Shown here piece after piece: positions 1-7,406 of a stretch of 39,456 nucleotides of DNA; position 1 is the first letter of the stretch, and each line of letters opens with the position of its first letter. Made by a program: the position numbers and the translations under genes. The notes beneath the pieces are model-generated. The model was not told the origin of the DNA. It was given only the letters and a program-made list of their open reading frames with translations, and made no database searches. Source of the DNA: SIG454 sp045646365 (GTDB taxonomy: Bacteria; Bacillota; Clostridia; Monoglobales; Monoglobaceae); NCBI GenBank assembly GCA_045646365.1, contig JAZRKP010000019.1, positions 1-39,456 of the forward strand, read 5' to 3'.

Positions 1-138
1 AAATCTTGCGGAGTTATGCTTAGCACAGCAGACGAACAACCAATAAGAAATCGATACAATTGGACAGATGAACCCCTAATGTCTATAGAAGAATACATAA
101 AGCGATACGATGAACTCACAAAAAAATATTGTGGATAG
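1..138 (+). CDS. 3' end of an unrecognised accessory gene (partial)
   Basis: The reading frame is open from the first base of the window and stops at TAG 136-138, leaving the last 45 residues of a protein whose start lies outside. The visible tail is hydrophilic, with a motif reading SIEEYIKRYDELTKKYCG at the C-terminus and a STADEQ stretch before it. I do not recognise the family. It lies just upstream of a tiny ORF and the leader-repeat genes, inside what looks like an integrated element, so a mobile-element cargo role is an inference from context only. The frame could be accidental, but its codon use is coding-like. Confidence 0.55.
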   Translation, partial: KSCGVMLSTADEQPIRNRYNWTDEPLMSIEEYIKRYDELTKKYCG

Positions 139-150
139 GAGCTGATATAT

Positions 151-207
151 ATGAGAACAAGAGACAGACCATCATTCATAAGTAAGTTTAAAGCCGCACA
201 CCATTAA
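151..207 (+). CDS. possible 18-codon ORF ending inside the first leader dyad
   Basis: ATG at 151 follows an AGGAG (137-141) that overlaps the stop of the preceding gene, and the frame ends at TAA 205-207. The product would be 18 residues, basic (MRTRDRPSFISKFKAAHH). Its stop codon lies in the loop of the CACC-N5-GGTG dyad of leader copy 1. It could be a translated leader peptide, a remnant of a longer gene, or chance. Its good ribosome binding site is the main support; I recognise no family. Confidence 0.3.
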   Translation: MRTRDRPSFISKFKAAHH

Positions 208-281
208 GGTGAAAATACATAAAACCCTTGCAAATGTGCTATTGCGGTACGCACCTGCAAGGTAGACAAGGAAATAAAACA
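199..281 (+). promoter_or_regulatory. leader repeat copy 1 (dyad, -10-like box, stem-loop, RBS)
   Basis: The dyad is CACC (199-202), a 5-nt loop, GGTG (208-211). An AT-rich stretch with a weak -10-like TACATA (216-221) follows, then a stem-loop with CCTTGCA (226-232) pairing TGCAAGG (256-262) and an inner GTGC/GCAC helix. An AAGGAA ribosome binding site precedes ATG 282. The same architecture recurs at 823-907 and 1406-1516. The inner loop matches the pattern TATKGYGGTRY in all three copies. Confidence 0.7.
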
Positions 282-782
282 ATGGATAATTTTAATATTG
301 AAAAGGAACTGGTTAAAGCAAGATTGATGGAGTTCATTTTTGATGATGAATATGAACGTATAGAAGACAAAGATGCTTTTTATAATGAAGTAGCAGTAGA
401 ATTTAGGAAGTATCTCAATGAGAATTACAGTTTGGAAGATGCTTTGGGTGCTGCAATATTTTCAAAACTATTTAAGTATATAGAGAATAAGGAATACCCT
501 GAAAACTACCATGATGCAGTGCATAAACATATATGCTACGAATTTACATTGCTTGAAGATGATGCTGAATGGATTGTTTTTGTTGTACAACGAAAAAGAA
601 CATGTTTGGAATTCACATTGTGCAATGCAAACTCAAATGCAAGATACTGGGTTGCAACAAGTGATATATTTGAGATTCCAAATGAGAAAATACTTTCAGA
701 CTTCATTAAAGCAAATATGCCTAAATGGATTAATATGTGGAAAACTCGTTGTGTCGGGGAGGTGGTTGCTTATGATTGCTGA
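282..782 (+). CDS. hypothetical acidic accessory protein behind leader copy 1
   Basis: This 166-residue, acidic, soluble protein has no signal peptide or membrane segment. I chose ATG 282 because it follows an AAGGAA site placed directly after the leader stem-loop; upstream in-frame starts would lie inside that hairpin. The N-terminal half is charged and helical in character (FRKYLNENYSLEDALGAAIF), and the C-terminal half has beta-like segments and three tryptophans. I do not recognise the family. Its base composition is lower in GC than the core genes. It shares the repeated leader, but no obvious sequence, with the next two genes, so the three look like separate cargo genes with a common 5' control region. 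Confidence 0.75.
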   Translation: MDNFNIEKELVKARLMEFIFDDEYERIEDKDAFYNEVAVEFRKYLNENYSLEDALGAAIFSKLFKYIENKEYPENYHDAVHKHICYEFTLLEDDAEWIVFVVQRKRTCLEFTLCNANSNARYWVATSDIFEIPNEKILSDFIKANMPKWINMWKTRCVGEVVAYDC

Positions 783-822
783 TACTTAACATTGAAACAA
801 GACATAAATCTATAATACCACT

Positions 823-907
823 CACCGTAATGGTGAAAACATTATACAAAACCCTTGTAACAAGCTATGGTGGTGTGCACTTGCAAGGTAGAATGGAGAA
901 AAATCTT
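823..907 (+). promoter_or_regulatory. leader repeat copy 2 (dyad, -10-like box, stem-loop, RBS)
   Basis: The dyad is CACC (823-826), GTAAT, GGTG (832-835), symmetric over 15 nt as TCACCGTAATGGTGA. CATTAT (840-845) could serve as a -10 box. A stem-loop follows, CCTTGTAA (853-860) with TTGCAAGG (881-888), then TGGAGAA as ribosome binding site and ATG 908. It is near-identical to copy 3 from the -10-like box through the ribosome binding site. Confidence 0.75.
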
Positions 908-1381
908 ATGAAAAAAATTATTGATGGTATTGTTTATGATACAGAAGTATCAAAAGAATTAGGTAGTTGTTATGATGAATTTTATAAGGAAACTGTCACA
1001 TTGTTTGTAGATGAGGAAGAAAATTATTTTCTTTCCTATGAAAATGGTAATATAGAACCTCTGGATGATGAATCCAAATTAAAACTTTGGGTAGCAAAAA
1101 ATCTTGATGCCGAAGCTTCTGAAAGGATTCTTGATGTAACCTACACAGTAGTTATTGAATTTCATGAAGATGGTGAAGAATATGAGGATGAGTTCGATCC
1201 AGAATCTCAATCATGGGATGATATTGAGAAATGCTTTGCAGAAGCATGTAGCATAGTTGAAGATGAATTCCCAACTTATGAATATCAGGGTAGTTGGGAA
1301 GTAAATGATTTTCAACCAGCCTGTATGTATGAAGATAATAAAGGTAACACAGCTGAAGTATACGTGCGTTGTTGTGGCTAA
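908..1381 (+). CDS. hypothetical highly acidic accessory protein behind leader copy 2
   Basis: This 157-residue protein is strongly acidic, with runs such as DEEE and EDGEEYEDEFDPES. It begins MKKIIDGIVYDTEVSKELGS, an N-terminus I associate, from memory and without a search, with small hypothetical proteins of mobile elements in gut Firmicutes. I chose ATG 908 because TGGAGAA lies just upstream and earlier in-frame starts fall in the leader hairpin. No membrane segment or catalytic motif is visible. The acidity suggests a DNA-mimic or binding partner, but that is speculation. It ends at TAA 1379-1381, before leader copy 3. Confidence 0.75.
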   Translation: MKKIIDGIVYDTEVSKELGSCYDEFYKETVTLFVDEEENYFLSYENGNIEPLDDESKLKLWVAKNLDAEASERILDVTYTVVIEFHEDGEEYEDEFDPESQSWDDIEKCFAEACSIVEDEFPTYEYQGSWEVNDFQPACMYEDNKGNTAEVYVRCCG

Positions 1382-1405
1382 TAAGTCATATAGCCTAAAC
1401 TTTGT

Positions 1406-1516
1406 CCGTTATGAATAATTAACGGTCAACCACCTTTTTACATATTAAATATTATACAAATCCTTGTAACATGCTATGGTGGTGTGCTTGTTGCAAGGTA
1501 GATTGGAGAATAAACT
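1406..1516 (+). promoter_or_regulatory. leader repeat copy 3 (hairpin, -10-like box, stem-loop, RBS)
   Basis: A CCGTTA (1406-1411) / TAACGG (1420-1425) hairpin replaces the CACC/GGTG dyad of the other copies and is followed by a T run, so it may terminate the upstream transcript. TATTAT (1450-1455) could be a -10 box. The main stem is CCTTGTAACA (1462-1471) with TGTTGCAAGG (1489-1498), the longest of the three copies. TGGAGAA then leads to ATG 1517. Confidence 0.75.
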
Positions 1517-2236
1517 ATGAGTAAGAAAAAAAGTAATAAACACAATAAAAAGAAAAATATTAAGAAGCAGAATCATTCAAAGTTTTTGCATGATGGAATT
1601 ATAATTGATGTACCTTATGATGAAGTTATACGTAAAGATATTTCAATTATTAAAGAAGCTGTTGATAGACTGCCACAAAACAATTCAAACAAACCAACAA
1701 TTTTCATTGAGTTTTTTGATATTCCGTCAGATGCAGTTAAATGCAACCCAGGGGCAATAGTGCTAAAACTATATGAGTATCTTTATGTAGCAATTTCAAA
1801 GTATCCTCAGATTTTATATCATATGGTACACTCTCAGAAATTTGATCCTAAAGATATTTCCAATGCAGCAACTATAGTTGATTTTTACAGTGATTACTAC
1901 TGTACTGTTCCGGGTTGCAGGGATTTTGATGATGTAATAAAAGATTTATGCGTTTATATAAATGGTAAAGGTAAATCTTACAATGAAATTTTTACATATC
2001 TTATGGATAATATTACTTATCCCATAAGCACACCTAAACCCATAAAGCAATTTGTCTTCAATGATATTCCTGACATTGATGCTTTAACGTACGGTGTAAC
2101 TTCTGCTTTTGACTTTGGCAGGGATTATATGCACTCGTGTACTGAAACAAAATTTGAATGTGATAATTACAAGTTTTTTGTTTCATATAATTCTGACAGT
2201 TGTACAGTTGAGATTATATGTGAAAAATTAGAATAA
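1517..2236 (+). CDS. hypothetical accessory protein with basic N-terminal tail
   Basis: This is a 239-residue protein. The first ~25 residues are almost all Lys, Asn, Ser and His, a flexible basic tail that could contact nucleic acid. The rest is a mixed-charge globular domain with several cysteines and aromatic residues, including GCRDFDDVIKDLCVYI near the middle. There is no signal peptide or clear membrane helix, and I do not recognise the family. ATG 1517 follows TGGAGAA of leader copy 3. It is the last gene before a strong terminator at 2243-2280 and the presumed edge of the integrated element. Confidence 0.75.
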   Translation: MSKKKSNKHNKKKNIKKQNHSKFLHDGIIIDVPYDEVIRKDISIIKEAVDRLPQNNSNKPTIFIEFFDIPSDAVKCNPGAIVLKLYEYLYVAISKYPQILYHMVHSQKFDPKDISNAATIVDFYSDYYCTVPGCRDFDDVIKDLCVYINGKGKSYNEIFTYLMDNITYPISTPKPIKQFVFNDIPDIDALTYGVTSAFDFGRDYMHSCTETKFECDNYKFFVSYNSDSCTVEIICEKLE

Positions 2237-2242
2237 TTAATG

Positions 2243-2280
2243 AGAATTGTGGTAGGACAATCTACTGCAATTCTTTTTTT
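2243..2280 (+). terminator. intrinsic terminator after the third leader-repeat gene
   Basis: AGAATTG (2243-2249) pairs with CAATTCT (2268-2274), with an inner GTAG/CTAC helix, and a run of T follows to 2280. It lies 7 bp after the stop of the 239-residue gene. Confidence 0.8.
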
Positions 2281-2400
2281 GTCGTATAATTGTCGTATTG
2301 ATTATTTGAAAGAAAAAAATAAGTGTCCATAGGTGTCGATTTTAGACTTCTATAGCTCATTCAATACCTATACATTTGTCGTAAAAATTGTCGTAAATCG
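2276..2400. repeat. paired TTGTCGTA direct repeats, candidate integrase arm sites
   Basis: The octamer TTGTCGTA occurs twice about 11-12 bp apart near 2279-2298, and the same double arrangement recurs near 2375-2396. The two pairs are nearly identical over ~21 bp. Close tandem direct repeats a short way inside an element end are typical of arm-type binding sites of tyrosine recombinases, and the neighbouring tRNA-fMet is a plausible attachment site. No integrase gene is in the window. Confidence 0.5.
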
Positions 2401-2426
2401 CAAAAAAAGAAGAGGTTAATAAAATT

Positions 2427-2462
2427 AAAATCCTTGAAAACTCCAGTGTTTTCAAGGATTTT
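2427..2462 (-). terminator. terminator of the tRNA-Leu/tRNA-fMet transcript
   Basis: A perfect 15-bp stem pairs 2427-2441 with 2448-2462 (loop TCCAGT on the + strand), 3 bp beyond the tRNA-fMet 3' end. On the minus strand it is followed by a T-rich stretch. Confidence 0.8.
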
Positions 2463-2465
2463 CTT

Positions 2466-2627
<162 letters not shown>

Positions 2628-2677
2628 TTATTGCTATTACTATTATATTCACCTTTATGAATTTTATACATATAAGG

Positions 2678-2765
2678 TGGTGCCGGAGACCGGAATCGAA
2701 CCGGTACGGGAAAAAATCCCACAGGATTTTAAGTCCTGGGCGTCTGCCAGTTCCGCCACTCCGGC
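2678..2765 (-). tRNA. tRNA-Leu (TAA)
   Basis: This is an 88-nt class II tRNA with acceptor GCCGGAG/CTCCGGC, discriminator A, encoded CCA (2680-2678), anticodon loop CTTAAAA (anticodon TAA) and the long variable arm expected for leucine. It is the first gene of the minus-strand tRNA unit; its promoter is at 2790-2818. Confidence 0.95.
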
Positions 2766-2789
2766 AAGTTCTAACCTCATAGCCTGATT

Positions 2790-2818
2790 ATAATACCATA
2801 AATATTTGGTTTTGTCAA
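2790..2818 (-). promoter_or_regulatory. sigma-A promoter of the tRNA-Leu/fMet unit
   Basis: Read on the minus strand: -35 TTGACA (2818-2813), 17-bp spacer, -10 TATTAT (2795-2790), about 25 bp before the tRNA-Leu 5' end. Confidence 0.8.
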
Positions 2819-2874
2819 GTGTTTTATTGAAAAAAATAGATATTTTTTTATAATATTTTAAATTTGTACTATAT

Positions 2875-3117
2875 TTAAATATCTTTTATGGATTCAAGGC
2901 ATTCTCTGCAGATTTTTTTATCAAAAAATGTTACTAAATCCTTTGCAGTTTTGCAGAAAATGCAAGACGGTTCATATTTACGGAGAATAATACTTTCGCC
3001 ATCAATAAATATCTCGATAGGGCTATTATCTTCTAAATTAAGCACCTTACGAATTTCTTTTGGAATAACAACACGCCCCACCTTATCAATATCTCTAACC
3101 ATTCCTGTTGACTTCAT
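2875..3117 (-). CDS. AbrB-family transition-state regulator with C-terminal Cys4 knuckle
   Basis: This 80-residue regulator has an N-terminal swapped-hairpin AbrB DNA-binding domain (residues ~1-48; MKSTGMVRDIDKVGRVVIPK, matching the AbrB/Abh/SpoVT start). A short C-terminal zinc-ribbon-like module follows with CIFC and CREC cysteine pairs (~52-75), a form common in clostridial AbrB proteins. I chose ATG 3117 because AGGAG (3130-3126) sits 8 nt upstream; a longer frame extends through the promoter and is not credible. Members of the family repress or modulate post-exponential and sporulation genes. It has its own promoter, whose -35 region directly abuts the stop of the upstream small membrane gene. 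Confidence 0.9.
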   Translation of the reverse strand: MKSTGMVRDIDKVGRVVIPKEIRKVLNLEDNSPIEIFIDGESIILRKYEPSCIFCKTAKDLVTFFDKKICRECLESIKDI

Positions 3118-3156
3118 TGTCTTCACTCCTTGTAAAATTTTGGGTTTTATAGGTAA

Positions 3157-3185
3157 ATAATAACATATTTGGCAAAATTTGTCAA
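3157..3185 (-). promoter_or_regulatory. sigma-A promoter of the AbrB gene
   Basis: On the minus strand, TTGACA (3185-3180), 17-bp spacer and TATTAT (3162-3157), about 40 bp before the ATG at 3117. Confidence 0.8.
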
Positions 3186-3193
3186 CAGGGTTT

Positions 3194-3364
3194 TTAAAAA
3201 ATATTTTTTGTAAGAAAAAAGAGGAAAGATGCGATAGATATTGCGGATACTGATGCAATGAAAAGTGCACCTTTTTTGTTTTTTCTATTATGAAGAGCCA
3301 TTGTATATGAAATAGTGTAAACGATTTCCCATAAAGTCAGGAATGATAATAAAAAAGTAAGCAT
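3194..3364 (-). CDS. 56-residue two-helix membrane protein, candidate germinant-receptor D subunit
   Basis: ATG 3364 follows GAGGTGATTCT, a good ribosome binding site, and the frame ends at TAA 3196-3194. The product has two hydrophobic segments (about residues 2-23 and 34-52) joined by a short basic loop (HNRKNKKG), i.e. a hairpin membrane protein. It starts only 11 bp after gerC and is co-oriented with the gerA-gerB-gerC genes, so it is the likely fourth gene of that operon. Bacillus gerA-type operons often carry a D gene encoding a small two-helix protein that tunes germination. Size, topology and position fit; sequence homology is not tested, so the assignment is an inference. No signal for another role is visible. 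Confidence 0.7.
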   Translation of the reverse strand: MLTFLLSFLTLWEIVYTISYTMALHNRKNKKGALFIASVSAISIASFLFFLTKNIF

Positions 3365-3375
3365 AGAATCACCTC

Positions 3376-4521
3376 TTATATAGGACCTGAGTCGGTTTTG
3401 GTAAGATTAACTGTTATTTCGGGGAGAAAATAAACCGAACGGAAATTCTCGTTCCAGTTCAGGTTTTCCCATTCCGGAATAGTTTTACATTTTGTTTTAA
3501 GATTGTTACCGATAAATAAAATGTCACAGTTACACTTTTTCAGTTGATTGAAGAGGGAGAGTATTTCCGTTTCGATGTGATTTTCGATTATATCTTGAGT
3601 GATTGAGGGGGATGAAGAATTAAGTTCCGCATCGGTTTTTAATATGCAGGAAACAGTGGTTGAGGCGTCTGAGTTGCGGAGTCTGAATTTACCTTTCCCG
3701 TTTGAGAAAATTTTGACAGAGTGTGGCTCTTCGCCGTCGATAATACTGAATTCAGTTTCATTGATTGCACCTGAAATAATCCCGAAAAACTTACTTTGTT
3801 CATCTGTAAGAGCTCCTGCAAGTCGATAATCCTTTATAAGGTATAGTCCTGAAAATTCTGACTTGGAGGTGGATAATCGTTGTGGTGAATTATTTTCTGA
3901 AAATTCGACACTTTCGGAAACGGAAGAAATAACACCTTTAGGGAGTGCTGAAGAAAAAGTTTCCTGTTCGTTTACAAATTCCCAAAGTGTTTTTGGAGGA
4001 GCGAACGCTCCGCCGTTTTCAAAAACCAAGTCATAATATTCGGCAGTATTTGCTTCAAGAGCAGGATTTATACCCTTTATAAAGTTTTCGGCAGTTGAGT
4101 CGGAAACGGCAAGACGGGTGTTTGGTCTTACTTCCCTTTCGCGGAGAAGAAAGGGGAGATGCGGTTTTAGTCCTGTTCTGGCTATATCTTCTGAGAATAC
4201 AATAATTTTTAAATGTGAGAGATTGATTTTCTTGCTTAGAAAGTTGTTAAGATATGTTCTTGCATCACTGAGACTTTTTGCTCCGATTACAATATTTTCG
4301 ACACGAGTATTTTTTTCGCTGTCTCCCGTGCTGGCGACTTCACCGCCACCACCCATTGCTAAAGGTGATGAAATCTGAAAAGTGTAATTATAATCATTGT
4401 TGCCATGGTCAATCCCAAGAGCAATCACATAGGCGGATTTATCTATTTCCTGAGCATCGTAGCATCCGCAGAGCGATGTGGTTAACAATACAAGAATTAT
4501 TAGAAAAATCATCTTTTTCAT
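3376..4521 (-). CDS. gerAC: Ger(x)C family spore germinant-receptor lipoprotein
   Basis: This 381-residue C subunit of a GerA-type germinant receptor sits in the spore inner membrane. The N-terminus is a lipoprotein signal (hydrophobic run, then LCGC lipobox with the cysteine at about residue 20). It is followed by the typical GerC opening with YDAQEIDKSAYVIALGID and a later NLSHLKIIVFSEDIA segment. Length is usual for the family. ATG 4521 overlaps the gerB stop by 4 nt (ATGA), with GGAGG upstream, so it is translationally coupled. In Bacillus such operons are made in the forespore under sigma-G. The downstream small membrane gene is probably part of the same unit. Confidence 0.92.
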   Translation of the reverse strand: MKKMIFLIILVLLTTSLCGCYDAQEIDKSAYVIALGIDHGNNDYNYTFQISSPLAMGGGGEVASTGDSEKNTRVENIVIGAKSLSDARTYLNNFLSKKINLSHLKIIVFSEDIARTGLKPHLPFLLREREVRPNTRLAVSDSTAENFIKGINPALEANTAEYYDLVFENGGAFAPPKTLWEFVNEQETFSSALPKGVISSVSESVEFSENNSPQRLSTSKSEFSGLYLIKDYRLAGALTDEQSKFFGIISGAINETEFSIIDGEEPHSVKIFSNGKGKFRLRNSDASTTVSCILKTDAELNSSSPSITQDIIENHIETEILSLFNQLKKCNCDILFIGNNLKTKCKTIPEWENLNWNENFRSVYFLPEITVNLTKTDSGPI

Positions 4522-5588
4522 TGTTTTTTCCTCCTCAGTGTATTAGTAATAAGTATTATGCCGATAGCGAAAATACTGATTGCTAAAATTATGCCAAGTC
4601 CCGACTCAATTATATTAAAGGCTGATTCACGATTTGAAATCAGCAGAGCGGAAAATAGGCATATTAACCCTAAAGGATAGGCGACAGGCCTTGTTTTAGG
4701 CAGATTGAAGAGTTGTCCTGCGGAATAGGATAATGAGAAAAAGATAAGGGAGAGGGAAAGAATCCCACAACCTGAAACCGCATACATGAAATATCCGTCA
4801 ACTCTCTGGAAGAACCGCCCTGCGGAAAACAGTTTTACAAGTTGAAGAACAGGGTGTAAAACCGTTTGAGAAACGGAATATGGTGTAAGTATAGTAAAAA
4901 CAGTTATAACGGAAGTGTTAAATAATACCCCCGTTGCAAGGGCGAGAAGTGCGGTTTTTTTATAATGGCTGTCTTTTTTGCAAAAAGGCATAATGAGAAA
5001 GAGAATGATAATGTCGCTATACAGTCCTGTTGAGTTTAACGCTCCTTTAAAAGTTTGACTAAATCCGTAGCCTGAATATGGAAACAGATTAGCGATTGTT
5101 CCGTTGGGAATAGCACACAACAGAACAGGCAGAGTGAGAACAAACAGAATAGGGATTATGATTGAATGAAGGCGTGCTATGGCATCAAAACCTTGAGCAC
5201 AGCATATAACAACACAGGATATAATAATAAGTCCTATGAAAGAAAGGGGGGCAGTTGGGAATGACACTGATTTAATAAGCTCGCCTGTCAGCCTTAGGGA
5301 TGATATTGCGGAAAAAATAAGAGACAACGCCAGAATTATAAAAAGTGGGATGCGAATTGGCTTTGGCGCAATATCAATAATCGTGTCAGCGTTTTTTTGA
5401 TTATAAATGGAAAGGAGCACCCAAATAATCAGCCAGACTAGACCTCCTGAAAGAAGTGCGGAAAGGGGAGCGGACGACCCGCAGGTTTTCGGCAGAACAG
5501 AGGCGTAACCTGTAAAAATTTTGTAGGTAGAAATATTAAGAATAATGAAGAAAAGTTCAAAAGGTCTTATAAAATACTTTGAATTCAA
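4518..5588 (-). CDS. gerAB: GerAB/GerB-type spore germination permease
   Basis: This 356-residue integral membrane protein of the amino-acid/polyamine/organocation fold is the B subunit of GerA-type germinant receptors and senses or transports the germinant. About ten hydrophobic segments run through the whole length, and the N-terminal RPFELFFIILNI is the family's typical first-helix start. The start is TTG at 5588-5586, directly after the gerA stop (TAATTG), with GAGGA 8 nt upstream; no in-frame ATG exists before the first helix ends, so the TTG start is well supported. The 3' end overlaps gerC by 4 nt. Confidence 0.9.
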   Translation of the reverse strand: MNSKYFIRPFELFFIILNISTYKIFTGYASVLPKTCGSSAPLSALLSGGLVWLIIWVLLSIYNQKNADTIIDIAPKPIRIPLFIILALSLIFSAISSLRLTGELIKSVSFPTAPLSFIGLIIISCVVICCAQGFDAIARLHSIIIPILFVLTLPVLLCAIPNGTIANLFPYSGYGFSQTFKGALNSTGLYSDIIILFLIMPFCKKDSHYKKTALLALATGVLFNTSVITVFTILTPYSVSQTVLHPVLQLVKLFSAGRFFQRVDGYFMYAVSGCGILSLSLIFFSLSYSAGQLFNLPKTRPVAYPLGLICLFSALLISNRESAFNIIESGLGIILAISIFAIGIILITNTLRRKKQ

Positions 5589-7250
5589 TTAGTTTTCCTC
5601 GCTTTCGGATGTCCATTTTCGGCTTATTTTGGGTTGCTTGTCAGGGGATTTTGTTTTCAGGTTTTGGGGTCTGTGTTCCCGTTTCCAGATTGGTGCTATA
5701 AATACAGATTTGAATAATCCACGATGCCCGCGCGGGGTTATGGGAGAAAGATAAGGCACACCAAAAGAGGTCCTTGATGCAAGAGCGGAGAGGCTTATAC
5801 AGAGTCCTGCTGATAGCCCTAAAAAACCTGCAAGTCCGCCTAAAATTATGAATATAAACCGCATAGCAGAAATTGCCCGTGATAAAGAAACTGTTGGGGT
5901 GGCAAATGAACCAAGTCCTGCAACAGATACAACAATAATTAAAATGGGACTGACAAGGTTAGCAGAAACCGCCGCCTGACCTAAAATGAGTCCTCCGACT
6001 ATCCCAATCGTTGAGCCTATGGGATTTGGTATCCTGACGGATGCCTCTTTTATAAGCTCAAAAGAAAGCTCCATCAAAAGAAGCTCGGTTATAATAGGGA
6101 AGGGGACAACTTCTCTCGTTGCCTCAATGGCAAATAAAAGGTCTGTTGGAATAGACTCGTGGTGGTAAAGAGAAATGGCAACAAATGTACCGGGAAGAAG
6201 CAGAGAAATTAAAATCCCCAAAATACGGATAATACGCATAAAATTTGCCTCTTCAATACGAACATAGTTATCTTCTGATGCTTCAATAAGGTCAGCGGCA
6301 GTGGCAGGCAAGACGAGAGCGAATGGACTGCCCTGCACCATAATAACAACCTTTCCGTCAGCTAAAAATGATGCAGCACGGTCAGGTCGTTCTGTTTTAA
6401 TGATTTGAGGAAGAGGAAAAAGCGTGCTCTCCTCTATAAACATTTCAATGTCAGTTGAGGAAAAAATATAGTCTGTTTTTATATTTGAAAGACGGCGTCT
6501 CGCTTCCTCAACTAAAGAGGAATTAGTTAAGCCGTTAATATACATAAGTGAACAAGGAGTATTACTTTTTTCGCCAATATTGATTTTTTCGCAAATAAGA
6601 TTGGAGTCCTTAAGAATTTTTCTGACAAGACCAATGTTTGTCATAAGCTTTTCGTTAAATGCCTCTTGCGGACCTGATAACACCGCCTCAGTAACGGGAG
6701 TACCAATACCTCTTCCGCTAAATCCCTTAACATCCGCAACAAAAGCACAAGAACATCCGTCAACAAATACAGCACAGTTACCAAACCCAACCATATCAAT
6801 AACAAGTGAAATGTCGGTTATTTTACTAAGTGGAGCCTGAGTGATTAAGCTTGAAAATATCGTGTCCTCGGAAAGTGCATCAGGCTTCATTTCAAAATGT
6901 CGCCCCAATAAACCGCCGAGAATATCACGGTTAATATAGTCCGTGTTGGAAAGTCCGTCGTAAAATATGAGAAATCCGTTTTTGTTTCCACCATTACAAA
7001 TAATAGAAAACTCACGAATAACAAAATCAAAGTTTTTGTCCTTGCAGAAAGCGTCTTTTATAAATTGAAGGTTTTCGGAAAGAACAGAACTTATTTTTCC
7101 ATTGTTGTATAAAACGGTGGAATGGTCTGTTATGTCGGTTTTTATGAAATTATTAACTCCGTTTTGATAAGCTTTATGCTGAGGCGGAGCAATGTTAAAA
7201 TCATTGTCAGACTGCTTATCTCTGTATATAAATAAATCTCTAAGCCACAT
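5589..7250 (-). CDS. gerAA: GerA-type spore germinant receptor A subunit
   Basis: The 553-residue A subunit has an N-terminal soluble region of ~300 residues with the family signatures FYDGLSNTDYINRDIL and DGCSCAFVADVKGFSGRGI. Four to six membrane helices follow (around FMRIIRILGILISLLLPGTF through LGGLAGFLGLSAG), then a short basic C-terminal tail. The start is set at ATG 7250, which has AAGGAG 7 nt upstream; a longer frame beginning at 7358 lacks a site and reaches into the divergent mgtC promoter. It is the first gene of the gerA-gerB-gerC operon. An AT-rich stretch upstream has GCATA/CATA-like boxes that could be sigma-G recognised, but none is clear enough to call. Confidence 0.92.
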   Translation of the reverse strand: MWLRDLFIYRDKQSDNDFNIAPPQHKAYQNGVNNFIKTDITDHSTVLYNNGKISSVLSENLQFIKDAFCKDKNFDFVIREFSIICNGGNKNGFLIFYDGLSNTDYINRDILGGLLGRHFEMKPDALSEDTIFSSLITQAPLSKITDISLVIDMVGFGNCAVFVDGCSCAFVADVKGFSGRGIGTPVTEAVLSGPQEAFNEKLMTNIGLVRKILKDSNLICEKINIGEKSNTPCSLMYINGLTNSSLVEEARRRLSNIKTDYIFSSTDIEMFIEESTLFPLPQIIKTERPDRAASFLADGKVVIMVQGSPFALVLPATAADLIEASEDNYVRIEEANFMRIIRILGILISLLLPGTFVAISLYHHESIPTDLLFAIEATREVVPFPIITELLLMELSFELIKEASVRIPNPIGSTIGIVGGLILGQAAVSANLVSPILIIVVSVAGLGSFATPTVSLSRAISAMRFIFIILGGLAGFLGLSAGLCISLSALASRTSFGVPYLSPITPRGHRGLFKSVFIAPIWKREHRPQNLKTKSPDKQPKISRKWTSESEEN

Positions 7251-7351
7251 TTTTAACTCCTTAAAATGGTTTTTTTTATTATTTCTCTTGTTGGGTAAAA
7301 TATGCAAAAAAACAAATGTAAAATATATGTAAAGTTTATGTAAAATTTCTC

Positions 7352-7380
7352 TTGACATTGAATATATATAGTAGTATAAT
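7352..7380 (+). promoter_or_regulatory. sigma-A promoter of mgtC
   Basis: TTGACA (7352-7357), 17-bp spacer, TATAAT (7375-7380): a full consensus match. It places the transcript start near 7387, so translation from the first possible ATG at 7389 is unlikely and the ATG at 7407 is favoured. Confidence 0.9.
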
Positions 7381-7406
7381 AAGTTGGTATGAAAGAAGGT
7401 GAAACT

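Noticed and set aside
199..1516. CRISPR array
   Set aside because: The repeats are ~600 bp apart with genes between them; there are no regular 20-40 bp spacers.
199..1516. Integron attC sites
   Set aside because: The repeats precede rather than follow the genes, run directly into the ribosome site, and lack a GTTRRRY core; no integron integrase is visible.
7251..7358. N-terminal extension of the gerA A subunit
   Set aside because: It lacks a ribosome site and overlaps the divergent mgtC promoter, whereas ATG 7250 has AAGGAG at proper spacing.
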